From Ifrita kowaldi (taxonomy: Eukaryota > Chordata > Aves > Passeriformes > Cinclosomatidae): a stretch of DNA of 64,000 nucleotides. Both the position numbers and the translations under genes were made by a program. The stretch is taken from assembly GCA_013398055.1 (NCBI GenBank), contig VZRS01005636.1, forward strand, positions 477,754-541,753, written 5' to 3'. Below, one piece after another: positions 37,049 through 49,167 of the stretch; positions within the stretch are counted from its first letter, which is position 1; each line of letters opens with the position of its first letter. Under the pieces are notes generated by a model that had not been told where the DNA came from, ran no database searches, and saw nothing but the letters and a program-made list of their open reading frames with translations.

Positions 37049-40000
37049 GGAGTGAGAAATCTTACTATGAAATCTTGATCTTCCCTTCACTGTGTTTATC
37101 AAATTTGCCTTTGTAGCTTTATAAATGGAAGAATATTCAAGTTTTCTCACAGCTGACTGAAATTCATGTCCAGAAATGGGGGTCTCTGATGCAGCTGAGC
37201 TGGTTTGCTTGATCTCTGCTTCTGTCCTGAAGTTACTGAGATTAGCGGTGTTTAGAAGAGATGTATGTTACAAATTTATCTCACTACTATGACAACAGAT
37301 TTTGGTGTGGCTTTAGAAAGCCAATTAAAGGATTTGCAAGTCCTTTTTGCATTAAAACTTGTCTTTGCCTTGGCTTGTAACTAGAAAAGCAGAGCAAACC
37401 ATGTTCTGTTTTCTGTAGTTCATTTACTTCTAGATTAAACAGCCATGTAATTCAGTCTGTGTGGTTTACTTTGAAGTGCTCAAATGTCCTAAAAGTTCCT
37501 AAAAGCAGCCATTTTTCAAGGGAAATGTATCAAACCCATATCAGCCTTGTGGTCCAAAAACTTCCTTGGATTACTGGAGAAGGAAAGGGAGAAGGGAATG
37601 AAGAAACAACTTCCGGGCCATTCTGAACCTTCCTCAAGTGAAGCTCTGACTCTGCAGGCTCTCTACCTTTAGGGATTTGTACTGTATTGTGTGGAATTAA
37701 CATCTCCTAAACTCAATATTTACAAAGATCTCATGATCCTCTTTGCAATAAATTGCATTCCTCCTTCTTACTCCTTCCCTCCCCATTCAGAGTACGAGTT
37801 GAAGGTTCAGTAATTCATGTTTAAAATAAAGAACTAATGCAATTGGGACTACAGACAGTGTCTCGACACTGCTCAGGTAAATCTGGGTGGTCTGGAGGTA
37901 GACTGAGGACTTTCTGATATCATTTGAAGTTATGCAAGGAGAATTCACAATCAGAAAGGCCCTGCTTCTGCCCTTTGGAAAAAGGTCATTGATCTCACAA
38001 TGGCCTAAAAGGCATTAAAATTATTCTATTCAACAAAAGTCCTCTAAAAATGCACCCTAACTCACACTGTCTCAAGTGTATGGAATAAGGAATGGCATGG
38101 ACAAAGCATGGCTAGCCTTGCCCACATTTGGGCAAAGTGAATTTTTATCTCTCACTGAGAGTTTATTGGCCTTCAACAACATCATGACATGTGTGGAGAT
38201 TATTAATTTACTCTTTTGAAATGCTTTGGGTTTCTAAAACCTTTAGAAGTCTCCTTTAGTCACTGCATTACAACACCACCATCCCCAACTTGTCTTTTTT
38301 TCCCAACTAAACTTCTGCACGTCTTCTCAGGTAGTGTGCTTATTTAAATTCCCAGGGAAAATCTTGTGTTCATGGATGTGTGGAAAGCATACATTTATCA
38401 CAATCAGAGGAGAGAGAGGAGGAAGGGAGGATATTGTCACTTTATTTTTTCTTCACCATTAACCTCTTAAGTCTTTAGTACATTGGCTGTCCTTTAATCA
38501 TGTCCTTAACAACCCCTGATGAGCTATTAATTGTATGTGCACTTGATCAGTTGCAAAATACCCCCTGTACTCTTTTAGCTTCCCTTCTCTCGGATTATAG
38601 CAGCAAGAATTTATCTGGAAATACTTCATGTTTTTACTAGCTCTCATTAAGACTCCAAAGGTCATATCCCTAGACCAATGTGAAGTTGATTTTTCCACTT
38701 AGTCAAGGTAACTTCACTTAATTTAGCACGTGGGCTCCCAAAGATGACAACTTGTTCCATTTCCTATCTATTCTTTTTGTTCTCCCAAAGTTTTTATTTT
38801 TCTTCTGAAAACAGAAATAAATTAAGACAATATCTGGCAAAGATTTATGTTTTTTCTTCTTTGAATCTTCATATTCTATTTATGGAAATTTTTAGTTTTT
38901 CTTAGTAGGGTCCACTTTTTATATTGCCAATTTAATAATGCCCAGAGAAAAACTTCTGTCAATTTCCATGGTCAACCACTACCTCCATATTTAATTGCTA
39001 TTTCCTCTTTTTACTTCCTCAGGCTGAGCTAAAGTGGGACAAATCCAGTTTATTCCCTCTTTGAGCAGCTCCTGTACTGCGTTTTCAATGCTGTAGAAAA
39101 CAATGATTTTTTATTATTTTAATTTTTTTTAAATCTTGTGCTTTGCTAAATATGTTGCTTTAGCAAAGACTAAAGACTTTTTAGACTTTTATCTAGAATT
39201 AATTAATCCAGGGCTTTTTCAGCACAGAAATTGGTAGTATGTGTAAAAGGAGGCCTGCCTGTGGTGCTGGTAGTTGTGTTGTTCTATTTTCTAGATTGTC
39301 ATGGAAAAACTACAGAAGAAGCAAAAGGAAAACCATGCTGATTTACTGAAAGACAGCCAGAAAAGGTTTGAGATGAAAATTCATTTGATCTGCATCAGAA
39401 ACCTGTCTGGATGAAAAGGATGTACTTTGTAGGCCACCGAAAGAAAGTTCCTTGTAGGATGTATTATTGCCTGCTGTGCCCATCAAATTGAATTAACACT
39501 CAGCGATCTGGTGAAAAATGGGGCCTGGATCAATTGTTTTGGGGATGGCTGCAGGAAAACTGATGTACATTCCACCCACCTCGCAAAAAATCAATGAGAC
39601 GTAGCTGACTGTGCATATGTGTTGTCATCAAAGCAGCTCAAATTCAGATTCATGTTTAGAGTGCATAGAGGAATCAGCACCTCCAGGACAATAACAGCTA
39701 TTTTTAGCCATGATTAGTTGTTTGCATACCTCCTTCAGCCATGCAAACAGATCACCTGCTGCACAGTGTCCTCTCAAAAAAACCTGATAAGTAATTAAAA
39801 AAAATTCAGTAATTAGGAGTTTGTGTGAGTGATATCCCATGAGTTTGGGCAGGAAGCTCATTCTCTCAAGTACCATTTGTCATACCCCAAGCTCTAAAAT
39901 AGTCTTGAAACCTCTCAAGACATGAGAAAGGGGGAAATGAAACAATACCACAAGACACAATTTGCAAAGAAACAGCAAATGCTTAAAAATTGAAAGTCAG

Positions 40001-43000
40001 ATACATCCATAACTGCAGTGAAACTCTCTATATCAGTATTATTTAACATTGCAGCCTTAAATGCTAAATAATTGTTTACAAAACCTGGTGAAAAAACCCT
40101 GAACCAAACCATCCCATCATCATATATATGAGAAATGCTTTCTTCAAAATCTGTGCATAAACAAGATATTTGCCATAATTTAGAGGGACAGGAAAAAGTA
40201 TTCCAGAAAAAGAGATTCCTCTTAAAGTAAATTAGGCTGGGGATTTCCTAATTTTTTAATCTTCCTGTAAGCTGCAGAATTCAATATTCTCTCCCTGCAT
40301 CAGGAAAGTTTTTCTGGTTGTTCACTTTTCTCAGCAAGGTCTTGTACAGAGACATCTTTTTGATACAAAGTTGTACACTTAAATTTAAGGGGTAAGCATT
40401 CAAAAATTTTATATTATAGAAATCTGGGAACTGAAATCACTGGAGCAGACCTGGCATAATTTTTAAAAGTAAAGGAGTTCCTGCAGCTTGGTTTTCTAGG
40501 TGGAATAATCTCTTATTAGCCAATTAAACAAATGACTGATATTGAGTACACAAGGTACAAGCTCTCCTTTTTCACTGATGAGGGAAATACTTTATCACCC
40601 AATTGATTGTGACTGGATGGATGAGGCTATGCACTGAGCAACTGCAAAAAGGAGGCAAGATGATTACACCACTTGAACCAGGCTCCATTTGCAAAAATCA
40701 ATTCTACCACGAGAAAAAAAAATATTTGTTGCTTTTTATCCTGGTGAAGGATTGATGCTTAATATTGCAGAAAGCACCCAGCCCCTGGCTGGCACTCAGA
40801 AAATATGCTACATTTGCTTAAGCTGTTGTGCCATTGCAACATTGCATGTAAACAGAAACAAATTATGCACATTAATTTCTTAGAGGTGAAAAATTATAAC
40901 ACGGGGTGATGATTACTCTGCTAATGTGTATTTATTTATTAGCCATGTCAGAACGTACTCACAAGTGATATCAGCAGGTAAAATTATTTTGTGTACCTAC
41001 AAATGCAAGGCTGCTAAATCAGGCAGTACATCTCCCTGTTTAAGCTGGTTTTGGAGTCTACTATAAGAAAAGTTTCCTGTTATACAACTTGTGGACAGGA
41101 ATTGTGGCCTTGCTTGGTAAGATTTCAGTGTTTTCTTTAGTGTTACAGTCACTATTCAGTATTTTATCCTGCAGTAAATGCGAGGTAACTTAAATGTATT
41201 TTTGTTATAGTAAAGGGGTAGGGTGTTAAAATCATCTTGCTAAAATCTTGTGATCTTGTTAAAATCATGATGATTGAAAAGTCAGTTAATTAGGGTAGTC
41301 TGAACTCCTGTACTTTGAAACCACTTGTTAGTGACTAAATCAGAACTAAAGTGTAATCAAATCAAAATTTTCAAGCGCCTCCATGCTATTTAAGTGACCA
41401 AACACTGCAGATAGTGCAGGACCCTGCTCTGGGCTTTTGCTCATTCACCTGTCAGATAACCAGCAGAGTAATCACACCTTTTCAGTCTCCTCAAAACAAG
41501 CAAACAAAACCCTCTCAGGCAGCAAACACACAGAGCATTTCCCCTCCTTTCTGGCTGAACACTAAGCAGTATCTTCTTCACAGAATTCTTCAAACAGTGG
41601 GGGAGTTTCTGGTGTGTTAAAAGGCAGTAGAAGAGACAGACTCAGCTTTGGACTGGCTCACCTTCTTCCCTTCCAAATAGTTTTGATCCACCTCTAACCA
41701 CACCCCAGCACTCAGGAGTGTGGATATCTCTAAGCTCTCCTCCTCCAGATGTAACAGCCAGCCTGGGTTTTCCTTCCCTGCTTCCCCAAAAATAAAGCCC
41801 ATCCTTGTTTCCTAAGTACCAGCAGGGATAACTCTCCCTTTTCCCACCTCTGGAGCTTAGAGTGACAAATAGAAGAGACAGAAAACCAAGTGGGATAAAG
41901 AGAAAGGCCAGGAATGCCTGGGGTGAGAAGATTTTGTATTTCTTGTAGGGAAAAACTGCTCACACAGTCAATAAATATAGTAGTGGTTTTCTACTGTGGG
42001 CAAGTTAAATGTGTTTAATTCTGAAGCACTTTATAATCATGTGTGTTTAGTGTATTTGAACTGCAAAGTGCTATTATACTTGGCCATAATATAAAAGTAA
42101 ATTTGAACTTTTTAAATTCCATAAAACAGCTTGAGCTATTAATAGTGGTCTTTATGGACCCCAGCAGAGGTGTGGAAATCTCATCAGGAATGTAAATGTC
42201 AGGTAGGACACTTAAAAACCTCATTATGGAGAAGAACCCAAGTACCAAAAGTGACATAAATTACTGCCCAACCCAAGTATTGCAGAAGAGAAATCCTGCA
42301 GAGCTTTATTATGTGGTTTGATTGGAAGGACAATTACTACCAGCTTTATCTTGATATAATGAAGATTAAATGTACATTTAACTAGATTTGTGCTTAAACT
42401 GACTGACTAAAAAGAAACTAAGGCAGAGAAAGGTAATAAGTCTCTTTAAATATTGAATAAATCTCTTAGGGCAATAAAACACTTCTGTAGGAGTTTTGTG
42501 TACTTTAATGGTTTATCTGTTAATAGTAATTCTTCAGATTGACATGTGGAATAAAATTACATAGATATGTCTATTTCAGATCTGAAATTTAGGTTACTCA
42601 GCAATAATTCCTTTCCTAATATAAAGTTAGCTATTAATTCCACTGGCCTCTGTATTTTTGGTTGTCCATTATTTCCCTTGACTTTGTGATTAAGAAGATG
42701 GGCATCACAATGTCTTGTCACTGTGCAGAGAGTTGGGCTGGGACCATCACCCATCTTTAAGTGATTTCAAAGCCAAATTTGAAGAAATTAGATGGTGTTG
42801 GAAGATGAACACTCACGACCTGCTGCTGTAGTGATGGAGCTTGGATGGTTTGGCAGGAGGAAAGATAAAATTAGGAATTCATAGACAGTATGAATTCAAC
42901 ACAGACAAAACTGCTTCTGACTGCTCTGTACCTTTCAGCTGGGTCCTTTCTCTGTCTTTCTCTCTTTTCACACTTTTCCCCATTACCTTGGAGTACAGTA

Positions 43001-43343
43001 GGATTGGCTCGTTGCTTTGATGTAAACAAAATGAAACTGGACTGCTTGCAGGTGATCAGTTTTGATTATTTTGATTTCTCTTAATTTAAAACCCACCCAG
43101 AACTCTGATCATGTCGGAGACTGATCAGAATACGGGGCTTTATTTACTCCACCATATCAAGATTAGCCACAAGGTGATAAGGAAGAACCTACCCAGGTTC
43201 AAGATTTCTGCCTAACAGAGGCATAAATATCCAGGAAGAATCCTTGCGCCTTCAGCAGCTGAGCTGCTCTGTACAATCAATGGCAGGCATTTATTTTTTG
43301 TTGTTAAGTCAGTGACAGAAAATCTGTCCAAACAAGGCATAAT
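37049..43343. other. Unique sequence without recognisable genes
   Basis: Ordinary AT-rich DNA. A 71-bp open segment at 39295-39365, with a tolerable acceptor and a weak donor, encodes a Lys/Gln-rich peptide, and I consider it unproven. The 41400-41970 part is slightly GC-richer but contains nothing I can name. Confidence 0.55.
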
Positions 43344-43422
43344 GGGTATGTTTGGTGGGGGATTTTGTGGGTTTTTTTTTTCTTTTTGTGTGTGTGTGTT
43401 GCTGGTTTTCTGGGTTTTTTAG
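43344..43422 (+). repeat. G/T-rich low-complexity tract with a (TG)n core
   Basis: The tract reads tttggtgggggattttgtgg, then T10, a short c-interrupted T run, (tg)5-6, and gctggttttctgggtttttt ending in ag. It is nearly free of A and C on the plus strand. Its 3' end doubles as a good splice-acceptor-like polypyrimidine tract. Confidence 0.8.
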
Positions 43423-43448
43423 GAAAGAAAGCAGAACCAACCGAAGAT
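43423..43448 (+). CDS. Candidate 26-bp microexon (very tentative)
   Basis: A strong acceptor (ctgggttttttag) is followed 26 bases later by a consensus donor (gat|gtaagt). In one frame the segment reads KKAEPTED after two bases that complete a prior codon, ending in phase 0. That phase is compatible with the candidate exons at 47563 and 58274. Microexons this short occur in neuronal genes, but a T-rich tract plus a chance GTAAGT would give the same picture. The gene is not identified. Confidence 0.15.
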
Positions 43449-46400
43449 GTAAGTAATGAAGGTACTGGTTGAGTTTGTTATACCCATAAAGTATAAATTA
43501 GTCTGGATTTAGCTTTAAATCTCCATTGGATTTGCTCATTCACTGCTGTCCATATAAACCCATCACATTGTTTAGCACAATTAGGCTTGATTGTTTAAAC
43601 AGTCTGGACTGAAATAGCATTAATTAGCTATGTCATGCTATTATTCATTGTCCATAAACTCGCTGTTACCATTCACATCATGCTTGGATTTACTGGCAGA
43701 GCAGAACCTGGAAAAACATAGCAGGCAGTAGACTTTATAAAGCTGTTCTATTTTTTTGCTTATTCTGTTTTCTGAGGGAGGATGTATTGCAACGTTAGGA
43801 AAAGATCTTTAAACGATCTTAAATGGAGAGAGAGATGGAGATGGGACCTAATTTTATCTATATTTGTTAATATGTAGCTTCACAAACAGGAAGCCTTCCT
43901 ATTTTTCCTTGTTCAGTAGTCCATATTAATATTTCAAAATTGGCTTTCTGGGTGCACGGACTTGGTCTTTGCCTTTTCCAAAGATCCCAGTCCAGCAATT
44001 TACAGATACAAGATTTATGTTCCTTCTCACAAATGTTTTATTTGCTTTGCTTTTACATTCACTTTTCCTTTTTAGCACTTGTAATGAGCACATATACTCA
44101 AGCAACACAAAATAAATTAAGATTTAACCTGTTCCTTTAAAGTCAAACACAGAGAAACAAGTGCACGATGCTTCAAGTTACTTTAGAAAAACCAAAGCTG
44201 AACAAAACCACCAGCATTTATGTTTATTTACACAAACAAGTGCCTGTTTGTTTACAGTATTCTTTTTGAAAAATTTAAATAAAAGGTAATTTTCTAGTTG
44301 TAAAACCCAGGCATTATTAGATCCCTACCCTCATCTAATGGCAATATCTCTCTGTGCTTGGATGGAGCACAAGCTCGTTCCTTTGGTGTGAGCAATTACT
44401 GTCATAAGCCATAAATCTGCCTCAAGAAGTGACAGTTTAAGCTCAGGATCCTTAATGCTGGCTCTCTTAGAATAATGGTTGCTTAACATAACACTTGGAG
44501 CATTACCCATGTGGCTCAAAAAGAGGGTTTTGAGTGAAAAAAATTGTTCTGTCTTCCAGATGAGTCTTTGGCATTATGCTGAATATAAACTGCAGTTATT
44601 TCACTCAGTACTGAAACTTCTACTGAGCTCATATCAGGACTTCATTTAAAGACACCAAGAAGACAAGAAAGAAGGAATGACTGTAGTTTAAGACTGTCTT
44701 CTCCTTTCTCACAATGTTTTTATATATAAAAAAACCCAACCAGCAATGGAGAGGCATAATGGTAAAGAGTTAATTCGTCCTTTAAGGAATGAGCCTTCTG
44801 CATTTGCTGGGAAAGCTTTCTTGTGTTGATACTTACAGAATACATTTATTTGTGCTGTAATTCTCTAGTATTTCAGTGCGGGGGGACAAAAATTCAAAGT
44901 ACTCCAATCAAAAATTAGCCGCCATTGAGAAAATTCATCAGTCCTTATGTAGGTGATGCAGTGAGGGCCGACGGAATGTTTACTGCTCTTTTTTTTGTCA
45001 GGACTCTGACATTATTGAGTCCTGTGGAAATTTCCAGCTGGCTGGTTGTCATAGTCCTCAAATTCCAGTCCCAGTTTGTTTTTTGATTTTCTGATAAGCT
45101 TGGCAACCTTCACTGTCCTTCCCTAATCACAAAGGAGAAATATTGGCCTCTTGAGTAGCTGGTAGAATTAATGCCTGATGATTTCACGATTAATGTAATC
45201 TTTATGCAGCAATTTCCACTGTTGTCCAATATCCACGATGAATCTCTTCACAGCAGCCATGAAATATTTTAGAGAAATTGTAAGTTAGTGGAGAACATGA
45301 GATACACATCTAATCAGAACTTTCTGAATGTAAATCATATTCATGCAACGCAGGCAGATTTTATTGGTAGGAGAAGTCAATAACACTAACGAGGGAAAAT
45401 TCATTCTGTCGCACTTTTAGTACTTTTAATGTGCCCAATTTTTGCTGGGTGCTCTTAGGCTGCCTTTTTAATTTAGATTTCCAGACACATCTAAACCACA
45501 TCCTGGATGCAAACCCTACCACAGCTATATGTAATTTTAAATCAGAAAAATCCCTCACAACCATAAAGGGCTGCATGGATATACTTTTTTTTTTAATTTC
45601 CTTTCAATACTATTGACATCCAAGTAAGTCTCAGCAAATGTGGTTTAGTCAATAACTCCTACTGGCATTACGGGTATGATTTAGAAGAGAGAGTGAGTAC
45701 CCTACCAGACATAATAACTTATGTTAGGAAGGATGCTATTTGTCACACTGGGCTTTGCCTGCCTGCACAGCAGGAGATGAGAAGGCAGCTTGCCTGATTT
45801 TGGGATTTTTCCCTTTTTCCTCTTCCTCTGATTTTTCTAAATCTAGTTCTACTGAAGGCAGTGGAAACACTCTGCTCTTCACATAGTCTTCACTCATGTA
45901 ACCTTGCACAATTGTCTATTTTATTTCTGTATCTAGGACTTATTTTCATTCAAGAATCCCAGAAAATATTGTAAAATCCCTAGAATTTGAACTCATTTTT
46001 AAGGGAAACCCTCCAGCATCTCAAAATCCTTCAAAGCCTGTAATTAGTATCTGAATTACGTGAAGCAACATCTCAGAATGAGATTTTTGAAAATCTGGAT
46101 CAGGACAAGGCTCGAAAATGGTAAGCTTGTGTTAAGGCTGATAACAAGAATGTGTTATTGCCTCCTCTCCACAGTCATCCCTGCTGGTTTGGTGTGGATT
46201 AGCTCCTCCAGGCTGGCATATAAATCCACAGCTTCATCTCACAGAGCGTTAATTTTTTTATATCTCTAGGATAATTTAAAATTGGAATTCTGAACTTTGT
46301 GCTCGAAGTCTTTTCTCATATTTGTGCTTTTAGATTCCAAATCAACCACAAAAAAAAAAATCACCACAAACTCTTGCTTTGGTGAATCATCTTTTATCAC

Positions 46401-47562
46401 CTTGACGCTGGAGTATAGGATGGGTGAGATATACAATGGATGAGCTGCCACATTTCTACAGCTGAACGACAGTAAGGTGGAGAAATTCCTGCCTCAAGGT
46501 CTCAGCATAAGCTAAAAAAGAAATTTCCTTTAAAGTCACAGAAGAGTTGGAGCAGTATAAACAGTGAGGCTGCCAATTCATTGCTCTAGACTCCTGTCAG
46601 GAATCTGAGTGAGCTTGGTGCTTGATTTTGACGTGCATGTTTATTTTACACCACAAGGTTTGCTTTTTCCAATCATACTTCTCCTCAGGGTTTATTTAGT
46701 TTTGCCAATACTAACAAAACTATTTGTGTGGTACCTGCTGAAATATTACTGAAGACATCTAGCAAGTCATTCTACACCCTCTTCTTAATGTACTTTTAAC
46801 TCTACTGCATAAACAGTTAACTTATTCCTGAAATAACTGCCTTCCAAATCCCAAGTCACTTAAGCATTCCCTGATTATGTATTTGCTGGATGTCACTTGT
46901 TAAATTCTGTTTTCTCAACATTATTAGAGCAAAATGCTCTGGCTATCAGAACATAATAGTGGTGTTTCATGTACTGCAGTCATCCTACACTTGTCTGGGC
47001 CTTTCTTCCTTCTGGCACTGCTTTTCCTTGTCAAAATGTTGGTTGAAGGCAGTCATTTGCTAAACATTTCATTTGGTGATTGCTTTTTGGGGTGGGTGTG
47101 TGAGTGGCTTGAGAATTGGCCGCTAACTTTAACATATTTGAGGACTCCTGAGATGGACAAGCAGGATGCTCTTTCAGCTTGACAAAGCAAGAAGACTAGT
47201 TCAGTGCAGAGCCTCTCTGCATGCTCTTCCTGTTTTAGGGTACTCTAAATTTACCAGATCTGCAAAGTAATCTCATTTTGAGCTTAACATTCTTAACAGT
47301 TTATATTCTCTCTTCTTTCTTTTCTTCTGGCTATCATTGATCAGTGCTGAAAATTCCTGTAGACCCTTGTGCGCTTCAGCATTTTTCTGCCATGACTGTT
47401 ATTATGCATTGTGTTTTCCAGGGACAGATTTCACATGGGATTGGTGAATCAATGTTTTCTGCCAAATTTCATGAGTGTTTGGCAAAGTGACAGTATTAAT
47501 TGAAAAAACCTGCTGGTAGTTCACGCCAGTTTATGTAAACAGGGGGCTCTTTTTGTTTCTAG
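43449..47562. other. Unique sequence; one open splice-bounded segment
   Basis: No named gene is visible. At 46048-46120 an open frame reads SELREATSQNEIFENLDQDK before a good donor, gtaagc, but its acceptor lacks a proper pyrimidine tract. Around 43560-43700 and 44870-44960 the sequence has the look of conserved non-coding DNA (taattag motifs; a YY1-like gccgccattg at 44918-44927). This is an impression only. Confidence 0.45.
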
Positions 47563-47634
47563 CCATGTATTCCAGTCACTTCACAGCAGGATTTTAGTTC
47601 CTGGCCACTTGAAAGCTCTCATTCTGAATGTCAG
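47563..47634 (+). CDS. Candidate 72-bp internal exon of an unidentified gene
   Basis: The acceptor gctctttttgtttctag is strong, and the donor cag|gtaagt is a perfect consensus. The 72 bases give 24 codons without a stop in frame 1 (beginning PCIPVTSQQDFSSWPL, Ser-rich). A second frame is also open, so the coding frame is not decided. In frame 1 it starts and ends in phase 0, which lets it join directly to the candidate exon at 58274. I do not recognise the peptide. It contains no CpG and shows no domain. A chance combination of splice signals remains possible. Confidence 0.3.
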
Positions 47635-48931
47635 GTAAGTCTTTCTTCAGGAAGAATATTATTCCCATTCCGGGTGAAAGCATTAACCTGAAACAAACCA
47701 GCTGAAGTTATCCCCCTTCTCAAAAAGACTCCTTTTGATTCTTTTATTTGGAAGGAATCTCAGAGAAAGCAGAGTAGGCAAGTTTTCCCTTGAGGTGAAA
47801 TATTCCCAGGAAAATTAAATACATGAGGAGATACATGAATTCATCACCAGTCTTATATAGGGATTTCCAAATCTTTGTATTTGCATTCCTGGATCAGCTG
47901 CTTAGAGGACAAGTGCAGGTCTATAAAATATTTTAGGCTTAAGTGATTTATGAGCTGTATGATACCAAATTATAGGTGAAATTCACTTGAGTCAGTGAAA
48001 ATGAAGTCTACCTTTAAGCTGATGAACAGAATTCTGCTCTGCTGTAAAGCTGTGCTGTTTTTTTCTTTTTTTTTTCTAATGGATAAAATATTTAAATTCA
48101 GGTTTGAAAACATCAGAAGGCTGTTTTTTGTGAGGAACCCTGATCTTCACACAAGAATATTTAGCTGAGAGCCTGTGTAAATACTGTTGTACCTCCTTTG
48201 CTGCAAGGGTGAATTCTCATGTTAGGATCTGATGTGTTTGCTGGGACAGATGTGCAGCTCCATTGTGGTTTTTCACTATCACAACTGGGATGAGCCCAGA
48301 ACATCCTTTTTTACCTGCTTTGGCTCTGATAACCTCCAGGCCCTGATGCTTGGACTCTGCCCTCCAGCTGAGTTGACTTCCTTGCAGTGAGCTGCAACAT
48401 TTAGATCCAAGTCACCTGGTCAGAATATTTTAATATTTAGCACTGAAAAGCTATTTCAGGTTCAGGGCAGCCTTCTAATTTAAAGTAGCCCTGCTGGTTT
48501 CGATAGGACATGGAAAACACTGAAGTCCTGTATCAATCCAGTCAGTCCAGATACCAACAAGGAAGTTCCAGCCAGGACTCAGGATAATTAGGCCACGTAT
48601 TTATGTGGTGGTAGTTTGTTTCATTTTCTTTTCTCTTGCCAATACCTGAGCTAGATGTCTTCAATTCATCCATGTGAGGACACATTTGCTGCTGTCATGC
48701 TGCTGACTGTGGTGTAGACATAGCCTGTGTCTCATTTTGCAAGGGAAATAGGCAAGTTTTCCTGGCACAAATGGGATAAAAAACCTAATGGCTGCATCTA
48801 CTTTTCTTCATTATCGTCATCATTTTGCTGCTGCTCTTCGGGAACATGTCAGCATTTGGTCATAAACATCTCTGTAAAAAATGTGTGCTGGCAAACATCA
48901 CATTATACTGCAAGTACACATCGACTTCTGA
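47635..48931. other. Unique sequence, nothing recognised
   Basis: AT-rich non-coding DNA with no motif of note on either strand. Confidence 0.5.
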
Positions 48932-49134
48932 GTGGGTTTTTTATGGTTTCGGGGTGGGTTGGGGTTTTCTGTTTTGTTTTGTGGTTTTTTGTGGGGTTTT
49001 TTTGTTCCTTGTTTTGGTTTTTGTTTGTTTTTGGGGTTTTTTGTTTGGTTGGTTTTTTGTTTTTGGTTTTTGGGTTGGTTTTTTGTCTGTTTGTGTTTGT
49101 CTTTGGTTGGTTGGTTCTGGTTTGGGTTTTTTGT

Positions 49135-49166
<32 letters not shown>

Positions 49167-49167
49167 T
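48932..49167 (+). repeat. Long G/T-only tract ending in (TTTTG)n
   Basis: Roughly 235 bases on the plus strand consist almost entirely of G and T, with only a handful of A and C. They include gggtgggttggggtttt, many GGTT and GTTT units, and a terminal run of perfect ttttg repeats (49141-49160). Open frames of 99-155 codons on both strands across it (Gly/Phe-rich or Lys/Asn/Pro-rich) are artefacts of composition and should not be annotated as genes. Confidence 0.92.
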
